A stretch of 64,000 nucleotides of DNA. Origin: Campylobacter iguaniorum. GTDB lineage: Bacteria; Campylobacterota; Campylobacteria; Campylobacterales; Campylobacteraceae. The position numbers were made by a program, and so were the translations under genes. Each line of letters starts with the position of its first letter. The stretch's first letter is position 1. A model generated the notes under the pieces. That model was not told the origin of the DNA. It saw only the letters and a list, made by a program, of their open reading frames with translations, and did not search any database. Of this stretch, positions 1 through 8,615 are shown in pieces. The DNA lies in assembly GCF_000736415.1 (NCBI RefSeq), contig NZ_CP009043.1, positions 496,001 through 560,000 on the forward strand, written 5' to 3'.

Positions 1-909
1 ACTCAGTTTCAAAACAACCTAAATAGCTTTGCAAAAACTCTTATCGTAGAGACAAATAACATATACGCAAGCTCACCTCAAGAGCAAATGAACTCAAGCG
101 CGCTTGTAGATATGAAAGGCAACACAACTCTCCAAAACTTTGATAGCTCTATCCAAAGTGGCAGTTTTAATGTGCTTGTTTATGATGCTAGTGGAAATGT
201 CGTAGCTAAAAAAAGTATAAACATCAACTCATCAACCACGCTCAATGACACAAAACAAGGCAACTCTATAATAGGAGATTTCAACGCAAACACCGATGAT
301 AATGGCAACAACAACCTAAATGATGATGTAAATGACTACTTTACTGCCGTTTATCACTATGATGAAAAGACAAATACTGGCAGCTTCAGCTTTGCTCCGA
401 CCTATCCAACTGGGGATTACAAAATAGCCATAGAAGACAATGGCACTAACTTTGCTGGCGTCTTTGGTGTGAGTAAATTTTTTGAAGGAGATAGTGCTTC
501 AAATATAAAAATAGAAAGCTCTTTGGCAAAAGACGCATCTAAAATAAAAGGTGGCAAAACATCAGTTGAAGGCGATAATAGCATGGCAAATGCTATGGTA
601 AATTTACAAAATTTAGAGCTAAAGTTTTACTCATCTAACGGTCAGAGCTACAAAAGTGAAACCCTATCAGGATATTACAGATACGTCACAACAGACATTG
701 CATCGCAAACTGAAGCTGTCAATACACTAAACAACACAAATACGGCTTTATATAAAAGTGTATATTCTGAGTTTCAATCAACAAGTGGCGTAAATATGGA
801 TGAAGAGCTTTCAAATTTGATTAGATTTCAATCAAGTTATGGTGCAGCCGCAAAGATAGTAACCACAGTCGAAAAGCTCCTTGAAACGCTTTTAGGGTTA
901 AAACAATAG
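1..909 (+). CDS. flgK: Flagellar hook-associated protein 1, C-terminal part (truncated by window edge)
   Basis: The frame is open from base 1, so the start lies upstream; 302 residues are visible. FlgK sits at the hook-filament junction and is exported by the flagellar type III system. The last 45 or so residues have the features of axial flagellar proteins: a 'SGVNMDEELSNLIRFQ' segment followed by a hydrophobic heptad-like helix ending in LLETLLGL. The middle is Ser/Asn/Thr-rich and almost lacks Cys, like a surface-exposed domain. The next gene starts 1 nt after the stop, so the two are probably co-transcribed. FlgE was considered, but the DEE-SNLI-FQ ending fits FlgK better. Confidence 0.87.
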   Translation, partial: TQFQNNLNSFAKTLIVETNNIYASSPQEQMNSSALVDMKGNTTLQNFDSSIQSGSFNVLVYDASGNVVAKKSININSSTTLNDTKQGNSIIGDFNANTDDNGNNNLNDDVNDYFTAVYHYDEKTNTGSFSFAPTYPTGDYKIAIEDNGTNFAGVFGVSKFFEGDSASNIKIESSLAKDASKIKGGKTSVEGDNSMANAMVNLQNLELKFYSSNGQSYKSETLSGYYRYVTTDIASQTEAVNTLNNTNTALYKSVYSEFQSTSGVNMDEELSNLIRFQSSYGAAAKIVTTVEKLLETLLGLKQ

Positions 910-910
910 T

Positions 911-1672
911 ATGAAAAAAGATGATTTAAAGAAGCTTTTAGATGAGAAGCTTCTTAAGGCAAACACAGACCAAAATCTATTCGATCAGCCAGATCCACTT
1001 CAAGTAGCCAAAAAGCAAAACGATCCACTTATCGCTTTAGTTTGTGCACTTTTTGCTTATGGCAATGCTAAGCTTATTTTGAAGTTTTTAAACTCACTTG
1101 ATTTTGGGCTTTTAAATGAGAGCGATGAAGAAATAAGGTCAAATTTGATAAGCCAAAACAAGCTTTACCGCTTCCAAAATCCAAAAGATGTAAGTGAGAT
1201 TTTTATCACAATTAAACGTTTAAAGGAGCTTGACGTGGAGCAAATTTTGGTTAATGGATTTAACCAAAATGGTCAAATGATCGATGCTATAAACTCACTA
1301 ATAGCTCAAATTTACAAGCTAAATTTATACAAAAGTGATGGCTTTGAGTTTTTCTTTGGGCGGACTTTTGAAGCTGAGCCAAAAAGTCCATACAAACGCT
1401 ATAATATGTGGCTTAGGTGGATGGTAAGGCATAGTGATATTGATCTTGGACTGTTTAGCAAATTACCAAGAAGTGAACTGATTTTGCCGCTTGATACACA
1501 CACTCATAAAGTCAGCCTTGCTCTTGGGCTTTGCGAGCGAAAAAGTTATGATTTTAAAGCCGCTTGGCAGATCACTGCAAATTTAAAAGAATTTGACCCA
1601 AATGATCCTATAAAATATGATTTTGCACTTTATAGAATAGGGCAGAGCAAAGAGCTAGCAAGTCTGATTTAA
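911..1672 (+). CDS. TIGR02757 (DUF2400) family protein
   Basis: A 253-residue protein of the conserved TIGR02757 family, whose biochemical role is not established. Family hallmarks seen are 'DPLIALVCALFAYGNA' near residue 38, a 'RYNMWLRWMVR' segment, and 'LPLDTHTHKVSLALGL' near residue 195. The helical layout, with an LD-TH-HK segment near the C-terminus, is reminiscent of helix-hairpin-helix DNA glycosylases; that comparison is an inference. The gene starts 1 nt after flgK. Tandem AACCAAATTT repeats follow the stop, in the spacer before the next gene. Confidence 0.8.
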   Translation: MKKDDLKKLLDEKLLKANTDQNLFDQPDPLQVAKKQNDPLIALVCALFAYGNAKLILKFLNSLDFGLLNESDEEIRSNLISQNKLYRFQNPKDVSEIFITIKRLKELDVEQILVNGFNQNGQMIDAINSLIAQIYKLNLYKSDGFEFFFGRTFEAEPKSPYKRYNMWLRWMVRHSDIDLGLFSKLPRSELILPLDTHTHKVSLALGLCERKSYDFKAAWQITANLKEFDPNDPIKYDFALYRIGQSKELASLI

Positions 1673-1698
1673 CCAAATTTAACCAAATTTAGGATAAC

Positions 1699-1732
1699 AT
1701 TTGCACTAAAAATTTATAAAATCAGGTGCAAA
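1699..1732 (+). promoter_or_regulatory. Inverted repeat in the leader of the phosphohexomutase gene
   Basis: TTTGCAC (1700-1706) and GTGCAAA (1726-1732) form a perfect 7-bp inverted repeat with a 19-nt spacer. The right arm abuts the ATG at 1733 and contains the AGG that serves as ribosome binding site. A -10-like GATAAC lies just upstream at about 1693. It could be an operator, or an RNA hairpin that hides the ribosome binding site. Confidence 0.4.
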
Positions 1733-3100
1733 ATGTTTGATACTATTTTTAGAGAGTATGATATACGTGGGATTTACGAAAAAGATCTAAATGAGATTAG
1801 CGTTAAGGCAATTGGCTATTGTTTAGCTAGGGAGATGTCAAAAAGAGGCGTTAAGAAGCTAAGTGTAGGATACGATGCAAGGCTGAGTGCAAAACCACTT
1901 TTTAACTACCTTGTAAGTGGGATAAATGCTGCAAATTTAGATGTTTTTGATATAGGAATGCTACCAACTCCTGTTGGATATTTTAGTGTTTTTACTGATA
2001 TTTTTGATGCAAATATCATGATTACAGGCAGTCACAATCCAAAAGATTATAACGGATTTAAGATAACTATCGGCAAGGATAGCTTTTTTGGCGCTGATAT
2101 TCAAAATTTATGCAAAAGCGTAAATGAGTTTATTGCTAGCAAACAAAATATCGCCGATGATTTTAGAGCGACCAAATTTGACGTGCTTAGCAAATATGTG
2201 GCGTTTTATGAGAGCGAGTTTGCTCATTTAAAAGGGCTAAAAACCAAGTTCATCTGCGACTGCGCAAATGGTGTGGCTGGCATCATTCTTGAGCCAATTA
2301 TCAAAGCTCTAAGCTTAAACGCAACCGTGCTTTATCCAGATCCTAATGGAGAGTTTCCACACCACCACCCAGACCCAAGCGAAGAGAAAAACCTAGCCGA
2401 TCTAAAAAATGCTTTGCAAGGCGATTTTGCCATAGGATTTGGCTTTGACGGGGACGCTGATAGGATAGCAGTCCTTACTAAAAAACGCAGCATAAAAGGC
2501 GATGATTTGGCTTATCTATACGCCAAAAATATGCAAAATCCACGTGTTCTTGGCGAGGTGAAATGCAGCCAAAATATGTATGATGAGATAGATAAAATCG
2601 GCAAAAGCTTCATGGGAAAAACTGGTCATAGCAACATCAAAAAAGCCATGAAAGAGCTAAATATCGATATGGCTGCTGAGGTGAGCGGGCATATATTTTT
2701 CAAAGAGAGATTTTTTGGGTTTGATGACGCTGTTTATGCGATGATTCGTGTGCTTGAGCTGATCCAAAAAGGCTTTGATCTTGACGCTGAACTAGACAAA
2801 CTTCCTGTACTTTATTCTACTGATGAGATCAAGATAGAAGCGAGCGAAGAGAGTAAATTTAAAATCATTGAAAAGCTAAAAAACGAGCTAAACAGTCCAA
2901 AAAATGAGCTTCCAGCTATACAAGATATCATCGATATAGACGGCGTTAGGATTAAATTTGACGGTGGTTGGGCTTTAGTTAGGGGTTCAAACACAACTCC
3001 AGTTTTGGTTACTAGATTTGAAGCAAAAACACCTGAAATTAGAGATTTATTGCAAGAAAAAATCGTAAATTTGGTAGAAAAAATAAGGCAAAGTCTATGA
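1733..3100 (+). CDS. manB: Phosphomannomutase/phosphoglucomutase
   Basis: A 455-residue alpha-D-phosphohexomutase of the ManB/AlgC type. It interconverts hexose 1- and 6-phosphates, supplying sugar nucleotides for lipooligosaccharide, capsule or glycoprotein. Visible are the phosphoserine loop '[11 protein letters not shown]' with Ser100, the metal-binding loop DGDADR at 239-244, and the C-terminal phosphate-binding loop '[15 protein letters not shown]'. Length is normal for the family. The downstream queC ATG overlaps the stop codon by 4 nt (ATGA), so translation is probably coupled. Whether mannose or glucose is preferred cannot be told from sequence alone; the symbol is tentative. Confidence 0.88.
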   Translation: MFDTIFREYDIRGIYEKDLNEISVKAIGYCLAREMSKRGVKKLSVGYDARLSAKPLFNYLVSGINAANLDVFDIGMLPTPVGYFSVFTDIFDANIMITGSHNPKDYNGFKITIGKDSFFGADIQNLCKSVNEFIASKQNIADDFRATKFDVLSKYVAFYESEFAHLKGLKTKFICDCANGVAGIILEPIIKALSLNATVLYPDPNGEFPHHHPDPSEEKNLADLKNALQGDFAIGFGFDGDADRIAVLTKKRSIKGDDLAYLYAKNMQNPRVLGEVKCSQNMYDEIDKIGKSFMGKTGHSNIKKAMKELNIDMAAEVSGHIFFKERFFGFDDAVYAMIRVLELIQKGFDLDAELDKLPVLYSTDEIKIEASEESKFKIIEKLKNELNSPKNELPAIQDIIDIDGVRIKFDGGWALVRGSNTTPVLVTRFEAKTPEIRDLLQEKIVNLVEKIRQSL

Positions 3101-3768
3101 GTAAAAAAGCAGTTTGTGTCATCAGTGGTGGAATGGATAGCACGCTTTGTGCTTACAAAGCCCGTGAGCTTGGATATGAGATAATCGCACTTCATTTTGA
3201 TTATAATCAAAGAACAATGCAAAAAGAACGTGAATGTTTTAACCAAATTTGCGATGAGCTAAACGTGGCTAAAAAGCTGATTTTAGATGTGAGTTTTATA
3301 GCAGATATCGGCGGAAACGCTCTAACTGATACTAGCCTTGAAGTGCCTAAAACTGGTCTTAGCGATGAACTTCCTATCACTTATGTTCCATTTCGTAACG
3401 GAATATTTCTAAGCATCGCAGGAGCTTTAGCGCAAAAAGAGCAGTGCGAAGCAGTTTTTATAGGCGTCGTTGAAGAAGACAGCAGTGGCTATCCAGACTG
3501 TAGTGAAGAGTTTATAACTGTGATGAATAAAGCTATAAATTTAGGCACAAGCGATGAGTCAATCAAGCTCATAACTCCACTTGTGCATCTTAGCAAAGCT
3601 GATATCGTAAAAGAATCTGTGCGTTTAAACGTGCCTTTGAACCTTACTTGGAGTTGTTATGAAAATAGCGATTTAGCGTGCGGGGTTTGTGATAGTTGCA
3701 GGCTTAGATTAAACGGATTTAAGCAAGCAAGAATTAGCGATAAAATAGCTTATAAACAAGATATTTAA
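3097..3768 (+). CDS. queC: 7-cyano-7-deazaguanine synthase
   Basis: QueC converts 7-carboxy-7-deazaguanine to preQ0 with ATP and ammonia, in the queuosine tRNA-modification pathway. The 223-residue protein has the PP-loop 'SGGMDST' at 10-16 and four zinc cysteines near the C-terminus, C187, C195, C198 and C201. The ATG overlaps the end of the upstream mutase gene. No other queuosine gene is in the window, so the pathway is dispersed here. Confidence 0.93.
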   Translation: MSKKAVCVISGGMDSTLCAYKARELGYEIIALHFDYNQRTMQKERECFNQICDELNVAKKLILDVSFIADIGGNALTDTSLEVPKTGLSDELPITYVPFRNGIFLSIAGALAQKEQCEAVFIGVVEEDSSGYPDCSEEFITVMNKAINLGTSDESIKLITPLVHLSKADIVKESVRLNVPLNLTWSCYENSDLACGVCDSCRLRLNGFKQARISDKIAYKQDI

Positions 3769-3777
3769 GCATATTGT

Positions 3778-3785
3778 GATATAAT
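3778..3785 (+). promoter_or_regulatory. Extended -10 promoter for gltX
   Basis: TGATATAAT (TG at 3777-3778, hexamer TATAAT at 3780-3785) is a perfect extended -10 element about 24 nt upstream of the gltX ATG. It sits in the 41-nt gap after queC, so gltX probably begins its own transcript. AAGGA before the ATG is the ribosome binding site. Confidence 0.6.
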
Positions 3786-3809
3786 CGGCAAAAAATTTAA
3801 GGAATAAAA

Positions 3810-5099
3810 ATGTATCGTTTCGCACCATCTCCAACAGGCGATATGCACATTGGAAATCTAAGGGCAGCACTATTTAATTACATCTGCTCACTTCAAGACA
3901 AAAGCGGATTTATCTTGCGTATCGAAGATACTGATAATGCCCGCAACATTGACGGAAAAGACAAAGAAATATTTGAAATTTTGACTAAATTTGGTATCAA
4001 ATGGGATACTCTTTATTATCAAAGCAAAAATCTCAAATTTCATCAAGAATTTGCCGCAAAACTTTTGCATGATAAAAAGGCGTTTTTATGCTTTTGTGAT
4101 GAAGCAACGCTTGAGGCTAAAAAAGAAGCCACAAAAGCTAGAGGTGAGGCTTACCGCTATGACGGTACTTGTGAGCATTTGAGCGACGATGAAGTGCTAA
4201 ATAATCCACGCCCTGCAGCAGTCAGACTAAAAATCAAAAATGAGCCTCAAAGCTTTGTTGATGCCATAAAAGGCGAGGTCAAATTTGAACCACAAAATAT
4301 TGATAGTTTCGTGCTTTTAAGAGCTGATAAAACTCCTACTTATAACTTTGCTTGCGCGATTGATGATATGCTTGAGGGCGTGACATTTGTCATACGTGGC
4401 GAAGACCATGTCAGCAACACCCCAAAACAAAATCTAATCCGCCAAGCACTTGGGTATACTGGCAAAATCGACTACGCTCACTTGCCAATTATCCTAAATA
4501 TTGAAGGTAAAAAAATGAGCAAAAGAGAAAATAGCTCATCTGTAAAATGGCTTTTGCAAAAGGGTTATATGCCTGAAGCCATCGCGAACTACCTTATCTT
4601 GCTTGGTAACAAAACGCCTTGTGAGATTTTTAGCTTAAATGACGCAGTTGAGTGGTTTGATATCAAAAATATCTCAAAATCTCCAGCGAAATTTGACGAA
4701 GATAAACTAGCTCAAATCAACCGCGAACACATCAAACTAGCAAGCGATGAAAGGCTAAAAGAGCTTGGGTTTGACAGACCAAATTTAGCTAGATTTTACA
4801 CTCAAGAAAGCAGTCTAATCCCTGAAATAAAAGCTAAAATAGATCAAATTTACAGCTCAAAAACAGTCCTTGGGGAGTGGAGCGACAATGCAAATTTAAT
4901 TAAAAATGTGGTGCTAAATTTAGATATTCCTGATAGTTTTGATGAGTTTAAAAATACCATTATAAACGCTACAAGCTTAAAAGGCAAGGCTCTATTTATG
5001 CCGCTTAGGTTGCTACTTACTGGAGCTGAGCATGGCCCTGAGCTAAAAGAGCTTTATCCGCTGATAAAAGACGAGATTAAGGAGATTGTTTCAAAATGA
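3810..5099 (+). CDS. gltX: Glutamyl-tRNA synthetase (possible GluRS2-type paralogue)
   Basis: A class I synthetase of 429 residues, shorter than the roughly 465 of many bacterial GluRS. The HIGH signature appears as HIGN (13-16) and the KMSKR loop is intact at 235-239. It charges glutamate onto tRNA. Campylobacterota usually carry two GluRS enzymes and lack GlnRS. In Helicobacter pylori, as I recall it, the copy next to yggT and slt is the one that makes Glu-tRNA(Gln), which the GatCAB amidotransferase then converts. The same neighbours follow here, so a tRNA(Gln) preference is possible but not shown by sequence. The stop overlaps the yggT start by 4 nt. Confidence 0.93.
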   Translation: MYRFAPSPTGDMHIGNLRAALFNYICSLQDKSGFILRIEDTDNARNIDGKDKEIFEILTKFGIKWDTLYYQSKNLKFHQEFAAKLLHDKKAFLCFCDEATLEAKKEATKARGEAYRYDGTCEHLSDDEVLNNPRPAAVRLKIKNEPQSFVDAIKGEVKFEPQNIDSFVLLRADKTPTYNFACAIDDMLEGVTFVIRGEDHVSNTPKQNLIRQALGYTGKIDYAHLPIILNIEGKKMSKRENSSSVKWLLQKGYMPEAIANYLILLGNKTPCEIFSLNDAVEWFDIKNISKSPAKFDEDKLAQINREHIKLASDERLKELGFDRPNLARFYTQESSLIPEIKAKIDQIYSSKTVLGEWSDNANLIKNVVLNLDIPDSFDEFKNTIINATSLKGKALFMPLRLLLTGAEHGPELKELYPLIKDEIKEIVSK

Positions 5100-5389
5100 T
5101 GGTTTTAAATACATTTTTGCTTGCAGTTGCAAGTTTGCTTCATATAATTATCACAGCTTATACTTGGATCATCATCGCTGCAGCTCTTGTGAGCTGGGTC
5201 AATCCAGATCCGTATAACAAGATAGTTCAGCTGCTTTATCGCATCACAAATCCAGCTTATGAGTTAGTACGTAAAACACGCATTCCTACTGTTTTTGGTG
5301 GCATTGATATCGCTCCTATCATCGTGCTTTTGGCTTTGCAATTTTTAGATATGTTTTTGGTTGGTATTTTAGTTGGAATCGCTGGTTAG
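5096..5389 (+). CDS. YggT family integral membrane protein
   Basis: A 97-residue protein with two hydrophobic segments (about 5-30 and 70-95) separated by a basic stretch. The order and the '[21 protein letters not shown]' type of signature mark the YggT family. Family members are linked to membrane or cell-division homeostasis without a defined reaction. It is translationally coupled to gltX (ATGA overlap) and its 3' end overlaps the slt start by 17 nt, making a tight three-gene unit. Confidence 0.85.
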   Translation: MMVLNTFLLAVASLLHIIITAYTWIIIAAALVSWVNPDPYNKIVQLLYRITNPAYELVRKTRIPTVFGGIDIAPIIVLLALQFLDMFLVGILVGIAG

Positions 5390-7037
5390 ATTTTGCCTTT
5401 TGGCTATCTCTTTTGCGACTTTTTTAGGCGCAAATGTTTTGAGTTTTGAAGAGCTTAAACATAGTCCAAAAGGTCTAGCAAAAGACTATTATATCTATAG
5501 GTATCTTAACGAAACTAAGCCTAAAAAAAGTGAAGCTAAGGAATTAAGGAGCACTATATATAGATATTCTGGTTCTTTAAAAAAGAAGATAGAAGAGATA
5601 GCTGGAGCTATAAAAGAGCCAAAATTAGATTGCAGTGGGGTTTCGCTAGCAAATGTAGTCGATGCGAACTCAACTTGCCAAAAGGCTGTTATATCTATCA
5701 AATTTTTAGAAACTATGAGCAAGGAAGATAGAGATAAATTAGCTAGAGATATTTATCAAAGCTCACCTGATTTGTCAAATTTCATCATAGGTTTTGATCA
5801 GAGTAATCCAGTAAAATACTATATAGATACAAACGATACTATAAGTTATTTGAAATATTATAATCTTAGTAGCGATAAAGAAAAGTTTTTGACAGATAAT
5901 AATATTAGCAATGGATTTTTGGCAAAACTTGCTCCAAACTGGCAGTTTAAAACGCTCATAAACGATATTGTTATAAATCAAAAATATGATGAATTTAGAA
6001 AATATCTTGTGAAAGTTGATGAAAAATCCGTCGAAGGCGATATGGCATTTTTGTTTGGGTTAAATGCCTTGCTTTTAAACTCTGATGATGACGCACTTAG
6101 ATTTTTTAGGCAATCAGCCAGCACGGCGACTTTTATAAGCAAAAAAGACAATGCTAATTTCTGGGTTTATCTCATCACAAAAGACAAAAAAATCCTAAAA
6201 GAGATCTCAAAAAGCTCAGATATAAATATATATAGTTTGTATGCTAAGGAATTTAGTGGTGGTGGGAAAATAAAAATAGTAGTCCCAAGACCGCACATAG
6301 AAACTCTTCTAAACTATGATTATACCGATCCCTTTGTATGGCAAAAGACAAGGGAAAAGGTGCAAAATATGAGTAAAGAGGAGCTTTTGAAATTTGGTGT
6401 TAAGTTCTTTACTCAAAATACAGTTGGCGAGTATAGTTATATGATGGAAAGAGCTCATAACTACAAGTTGCATTTTTACCCTATGCCATTTATGGAGCAT
6501 ATAGGAAGTGATGATGTCAAAAGACAAGCTCTCATATTGGCTCTTGCAAGGCAAGAAAGCAGATTTGTGCCAAGTGCCATTTCTAGCTCTTACGCGCTTG
6601 GAATGATGCAGTTTATGCCATTTTTGGCAAATCATATAGGCAAAAAAGAGCTGAAGATACAAAATTTCGATCAAGATGATATGTTTAAACCTGAGATTGC
6701 ATATAAATTTGCAAACCACCACTTAGATTATTTAGAAAAATATCTAACAAATCCAGTTTTTATAGCTTATGCTTATAATGGTGGTATTGGATTTACAAAA
6801 AGAATGTTACAAAAAGGTGATTTGTTTAGTCAAAATAGCAAATACAAAAAGTATGAGCCATTCTTGTCAATGGAGCTAGTTCCATACGCTGAGAGTAGGA
6901 ACTATGCTAAAAAAGTCCTTTCAAATTATATTATTTATTTGGCGACTTTGAATTCCAGTACAAAGATTTCGCAATTTTTTGAAAGCTTAATGATACCTGG
7001 AGATGGTGAGAAGTTTCGTCTAAACGCTCAAAACTAA
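5373..7037 (+). CDS. slt: Soluble lytic murein transglycosylase
   Basis: A 554-residue periplasmic enzyme that cleaves peptidoglycan glycan strands to form 1,6-anhydro ends. A signal peptide is visible ('FCLLAISFATFLGANVLS'). The N-terminal 350 residues are helical, like the Slt superhelical ring, and the C-terminal catalytic domain has 'ALARQESRF' with Glu395 as catalytic acid, then 'GMMQFMP' and 'AYNGG'. The start is a TTG inside yggT. The 3' end runs 107 nt into the convergent lipoprotein gene. Confidence 0.9.
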   Translation: MESLVRFCLLAISFATFLGANVLSFEELKHSPKGLAKDYYIYRYLNETKPKKSEAKELRSTIYRYSGSLKKKIEEIAGAIKEPKLDCSGVSLANVVDANSTCQKAVISIKFLETMSKEDRDKLARDIYQSSPDLSNFIIGFDQSNPVKYYIDTNDTISYLKYYNLSSDKEKFLTDNNISNGFLAKLAPNWQFKTLINDIVINQKYDEFRKYLVKVDEKSVEGDMAFLFGLNALLLNSDDDALRFFRQSASTATFISKKDNANFWVYLITKDKKILKEISKSSDINIYSLYAKEFSGGGKIKIVVPRPHIETLLNYDYTDPFVWQKTREKVQNMSKEELLKFGVKFFTQNTVGEYSYMMERAHNYKLHFYPMPFMEHIGSDDVKRQALILALARQESRFVPSAISSSYALGMMQFMPFLANHIGKKELKIQNFDQDDMFKPEIAYKFANHHLDYLEKYLTNPVFIAYAYNGGIGFTKRMLQKGDLFSQNSKYKKYEPFLSMELVPYAESRNYAKKVLSNYIIYLATLNSSTKISQFFESLMIPGDGEKFRLNAQN

Positions 7038-7434
7038 GCTTTAGTGTGTCGCTTTGTTTTTGCGGCGCACTGATTTTTAGATACATTCCCCACGGCATTT
7101 TAAATGTTGTAAGCTTCAAAAGTGGATCGTCATCGCTTAAAACTGATATTTTAGTCCCATTATTATCATCGTTTATCTTAAAAGAAGTAAAGTCTATTTT
7201 GGTATCTTTTGGATAGATTGATAGTATAAAATTTTCTTCATTATTTTGAGTTATTATATCTTGATGAATCGGATTTAAATATGTCCCAACTACTAAAAAT
7301 TTATCATTTGTATCTTCAAATTTTTGTGTGTAGGCTAGAAGCTCATTTTTAAGCGGGTCATGCACGTAAACTTTTTTTTGCAAACATCCAAAAGCAAGCA
7401 AGGCAATAGCAGTAAGTAGTAGATATTTTTTCAT
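6931..7434 (-). CDS. Putative lipoprotein of unknown function
   Basis: A 167-residue protein with a type II signal peptide and lipobox LAFGC (Cys17), so it is probably a lipid-anchored periplasmic protein. I recognise no catalytic motif. The equivalent position in C. jejuni, next to slt, also holds a lipoprotein gene. A clear minus-strand -10 (TGG-TATAAT, + coordinates 7458-7466) precedes it. Its last 107 nt overlap slt on the other strand. Confidence 0.8.
   Translation of the reverse strand: MKKYLLLTAIALLAFGCLQKKVYVHDPLKNELLAYTQKFEDTNDKFLVVGTYLNPIHQDIITQNNEENFILSIYPKDTKIDFTSFKINDDNNGTKISVLSDDDPLLKLTTFKMPWGMYLKISAPQKQSDTLKLSFERLDETSHHLQVSLSFQKIAKSLYWNSKSPNK
7043..7078 (+). terminator. Terminator for the gltX-yggT-slt transcript
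   Basis: AGTGTGTCGC (7043-7052) pairs with GCGGCGCACT (7062-7071) in a 10-bp stem with two G-T pairs and a 9-nt T-rich loop. It is followed by GATTTTT. It lies just after the slt stop but inside the coding region of the opposing lipoprotein gene. Confidence 0.6.
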
Positions 7435-7486
7435 CAGCGTCCTTAAATTTTTACCAAATTATACCATATTTTTAAATTTATTTTTT

Positions 7487-7547
7487 TGATAAGTATAATC
7501 AAAATAAGAAAAAATTTAGCAAGCATATATTATAATAACAATTATCA
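7487..7547 (+). promoter_or_regulatory. Two Fur-box-like palindromes at the flavodoxin operon promoter
   Basis: Compared with the 7-1-7 consensus TGATAAT-N-ATTATCA, TGATAAGTATAATCA (7487-7501) matches 12 of 14 positions and TAATAACAATTATCA (7533-7547) also matches 12 of 14. Each overlaps a TATAAT hexamer (7494-7499 and 7531-7536). Binding at either would touch the promoter. The start codon of the first gene is at 7570. Confidence 0.55.
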
Positions 7548-7569
7548 AAAAAGTATCAAGGAAAAACCC

Positions 7570-7896
7570 ATGTCAGTATTAGTAATAGGCGCAGATGAGA
7601 TCACTCCGATCAAGGCGGTTTTAAAAAATTTAGGTGCAAGCAATATCGAACATTGGGATGCTAGAAATGAAAATAGGGTAAATAGAAAACCAATCCCAAA
7701 TGGCACCGAGTGTGTCGTCATGCTAACTAGTTTTTTGAATCACAACACAATGAAAAAGATAAAAGGCGAAGCCAAGAAGAGAAATATACCAATAGTTTGC
7801 GCTAAAAGAAGCGTGAGCTGCGTATTTTGCGAATACTGCAAGGTTTTTGGCTTAAATAAAGAATTTGGATGCGATAGACTTGATTGTGATAAATAA
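7570..7896 (+). CDS. DUF2325-type protein with cysteine-rich tail
   Basis: 108 residues from ATG 7570, chosen because AAGGA lies 8 nt upstream; an in-frame ATG at 7486 falls inside the promoter. The N-terminus resembles DUF2325 ('VLVIGADEITPIKAVLKNLGA'), a small Rossmann-like domain. The C-terminus carries Cys77, 84, 87, 90, 101 and 106, including C-x2-C-x2-C, which could bind a metal or an Fe-S cluster. Function is unknown. It is the first gene of a three-gene unit ending in flavodoxin; the same trio occurs in C. jejuni, where I recall it as iron/Fur-responsive. Confidence 0.75.
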   Translation: MSVLVIGADEITPIKAVLKNLGASNIEHWDARNENRVNRKPIPNGTECVVMLTSFLNHNTMKKIKGEAKKRNIPIVCAKRSVSCVFCEYCKVFGLNKEFGCDRLDCDK

Positions 7897-7898
7897 TC

Positions 7899-8615
7899 GT
7901 GAGCTTTGTTTGTAATGAAGAAGTAGATATATTTGATGATATTTATTCAAATTTAAATACTAAAAAGAAAATAGATATATTTTTGTCTTTACATAATGCT
8001 TGCGTAGAGGACAGTCTAAAAATTTCACGCAAATACATAAAATATTCTAGCAATATGGGTGAAATTTTTACAAATGCGACCTTTGATTTGCTAAAAGTAA
8101 AGCCGTTAAAAAATCTAAAATGCGTTAATTTTTGTTTGGTTTCTAATGCTATAATCCACGCGTTTTTACAAGGAAAAGAGCTGCCTAAATTTGCAAATGA
8201 GCCAACTATGGCTTTGGCTAAATTTATAAGAACTTTTTATAAAAGCGGTTATTTTGACTTTCAAATGATGTTTGAAGAATATGTCTTTGACAAGATAAAA
8301 AGACGACATCTCAATAAAGATGTTTATGTAAAAGATGGGGTTATAATTTTAAGTTCTGGTGGAATCCAGCTTTTAGGAGTTATACCTATTTTTAAGAAAT
8401 TTGATAGTAATTATAAAAACAATTTGCTAAGCAAATTAAATTTTGCCATGCAAAAATATAAAAAATTTAGTTATTTGGATCTTTATGTTGTATTTCCACG
8501 ACATGAGAAATTTACTAAATTTATAGAGATTAAAAATTATTTTGGGACAGAAGCTAGTTTGAAGCTTGTTCCGTATAAAATTTGCAATATAATCTATAAT
8601 AAAGGAAAAATATGA
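7899..8615 (+). CDS. Conserved hypothetical protein in the flavodoxin operon
   Basis: 238 residues starting at GTG, 2 nt after the preceding stop; its end overlaps fldA by 4 nt. No signal peptide or membrane segment is visible, so it is probably cytoplasmic. I recognise no catalytic motif. It contains scattered cysteines (for example 'CVNFCLV' and 'PYKICNI') and a basic C-terminal half. Conservation of the trio suggests a role tied to iron limitation or flavodoxin, but that is inference from position. Confidence 0.75.
   Translation: MSFVCNEEVDIFDDIYSNLNTKKKIDIFLSLHNACVEDSLKISRKYIKYSSNMGEIFTNATFDLLKVKPLKNLKCVNFCLVSNAIIHAFLQGKELPKFANEPTMALAKFIRTFYKSGYFDFQMMFEEYVFDKIKRRHLNKDVYVKDGVIILSSGGIQLLGVIPIFKKFDSNYKNNLLSKLNFAMQKYKKFSYLDLYVVFPRHEKFTKFIEIKNYFGTEASLKLVPYKICNIIYNKGKI

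Noticed and set aside
1671-1690. Tandem AACCAAATTT repeat as a regulatory array
   Set aside because: Only two copies occur, and this sequence is made of AAATTT-type words common throughout the genome.
2812-3246. Minus-strand open frame of 144 codons
   Set aside because: It is antiparallel to the phosphohexomutase and queC genes, lacks a ribosome binding site and is Ser/Phe-rich, as shadows of A/T-rich genes are.
6309-6722. Minus-strand open frame of 137 codons
   Set aside because: It is antiparallel to the catalytic domain of slt, with no start signal and no recognisable motif.
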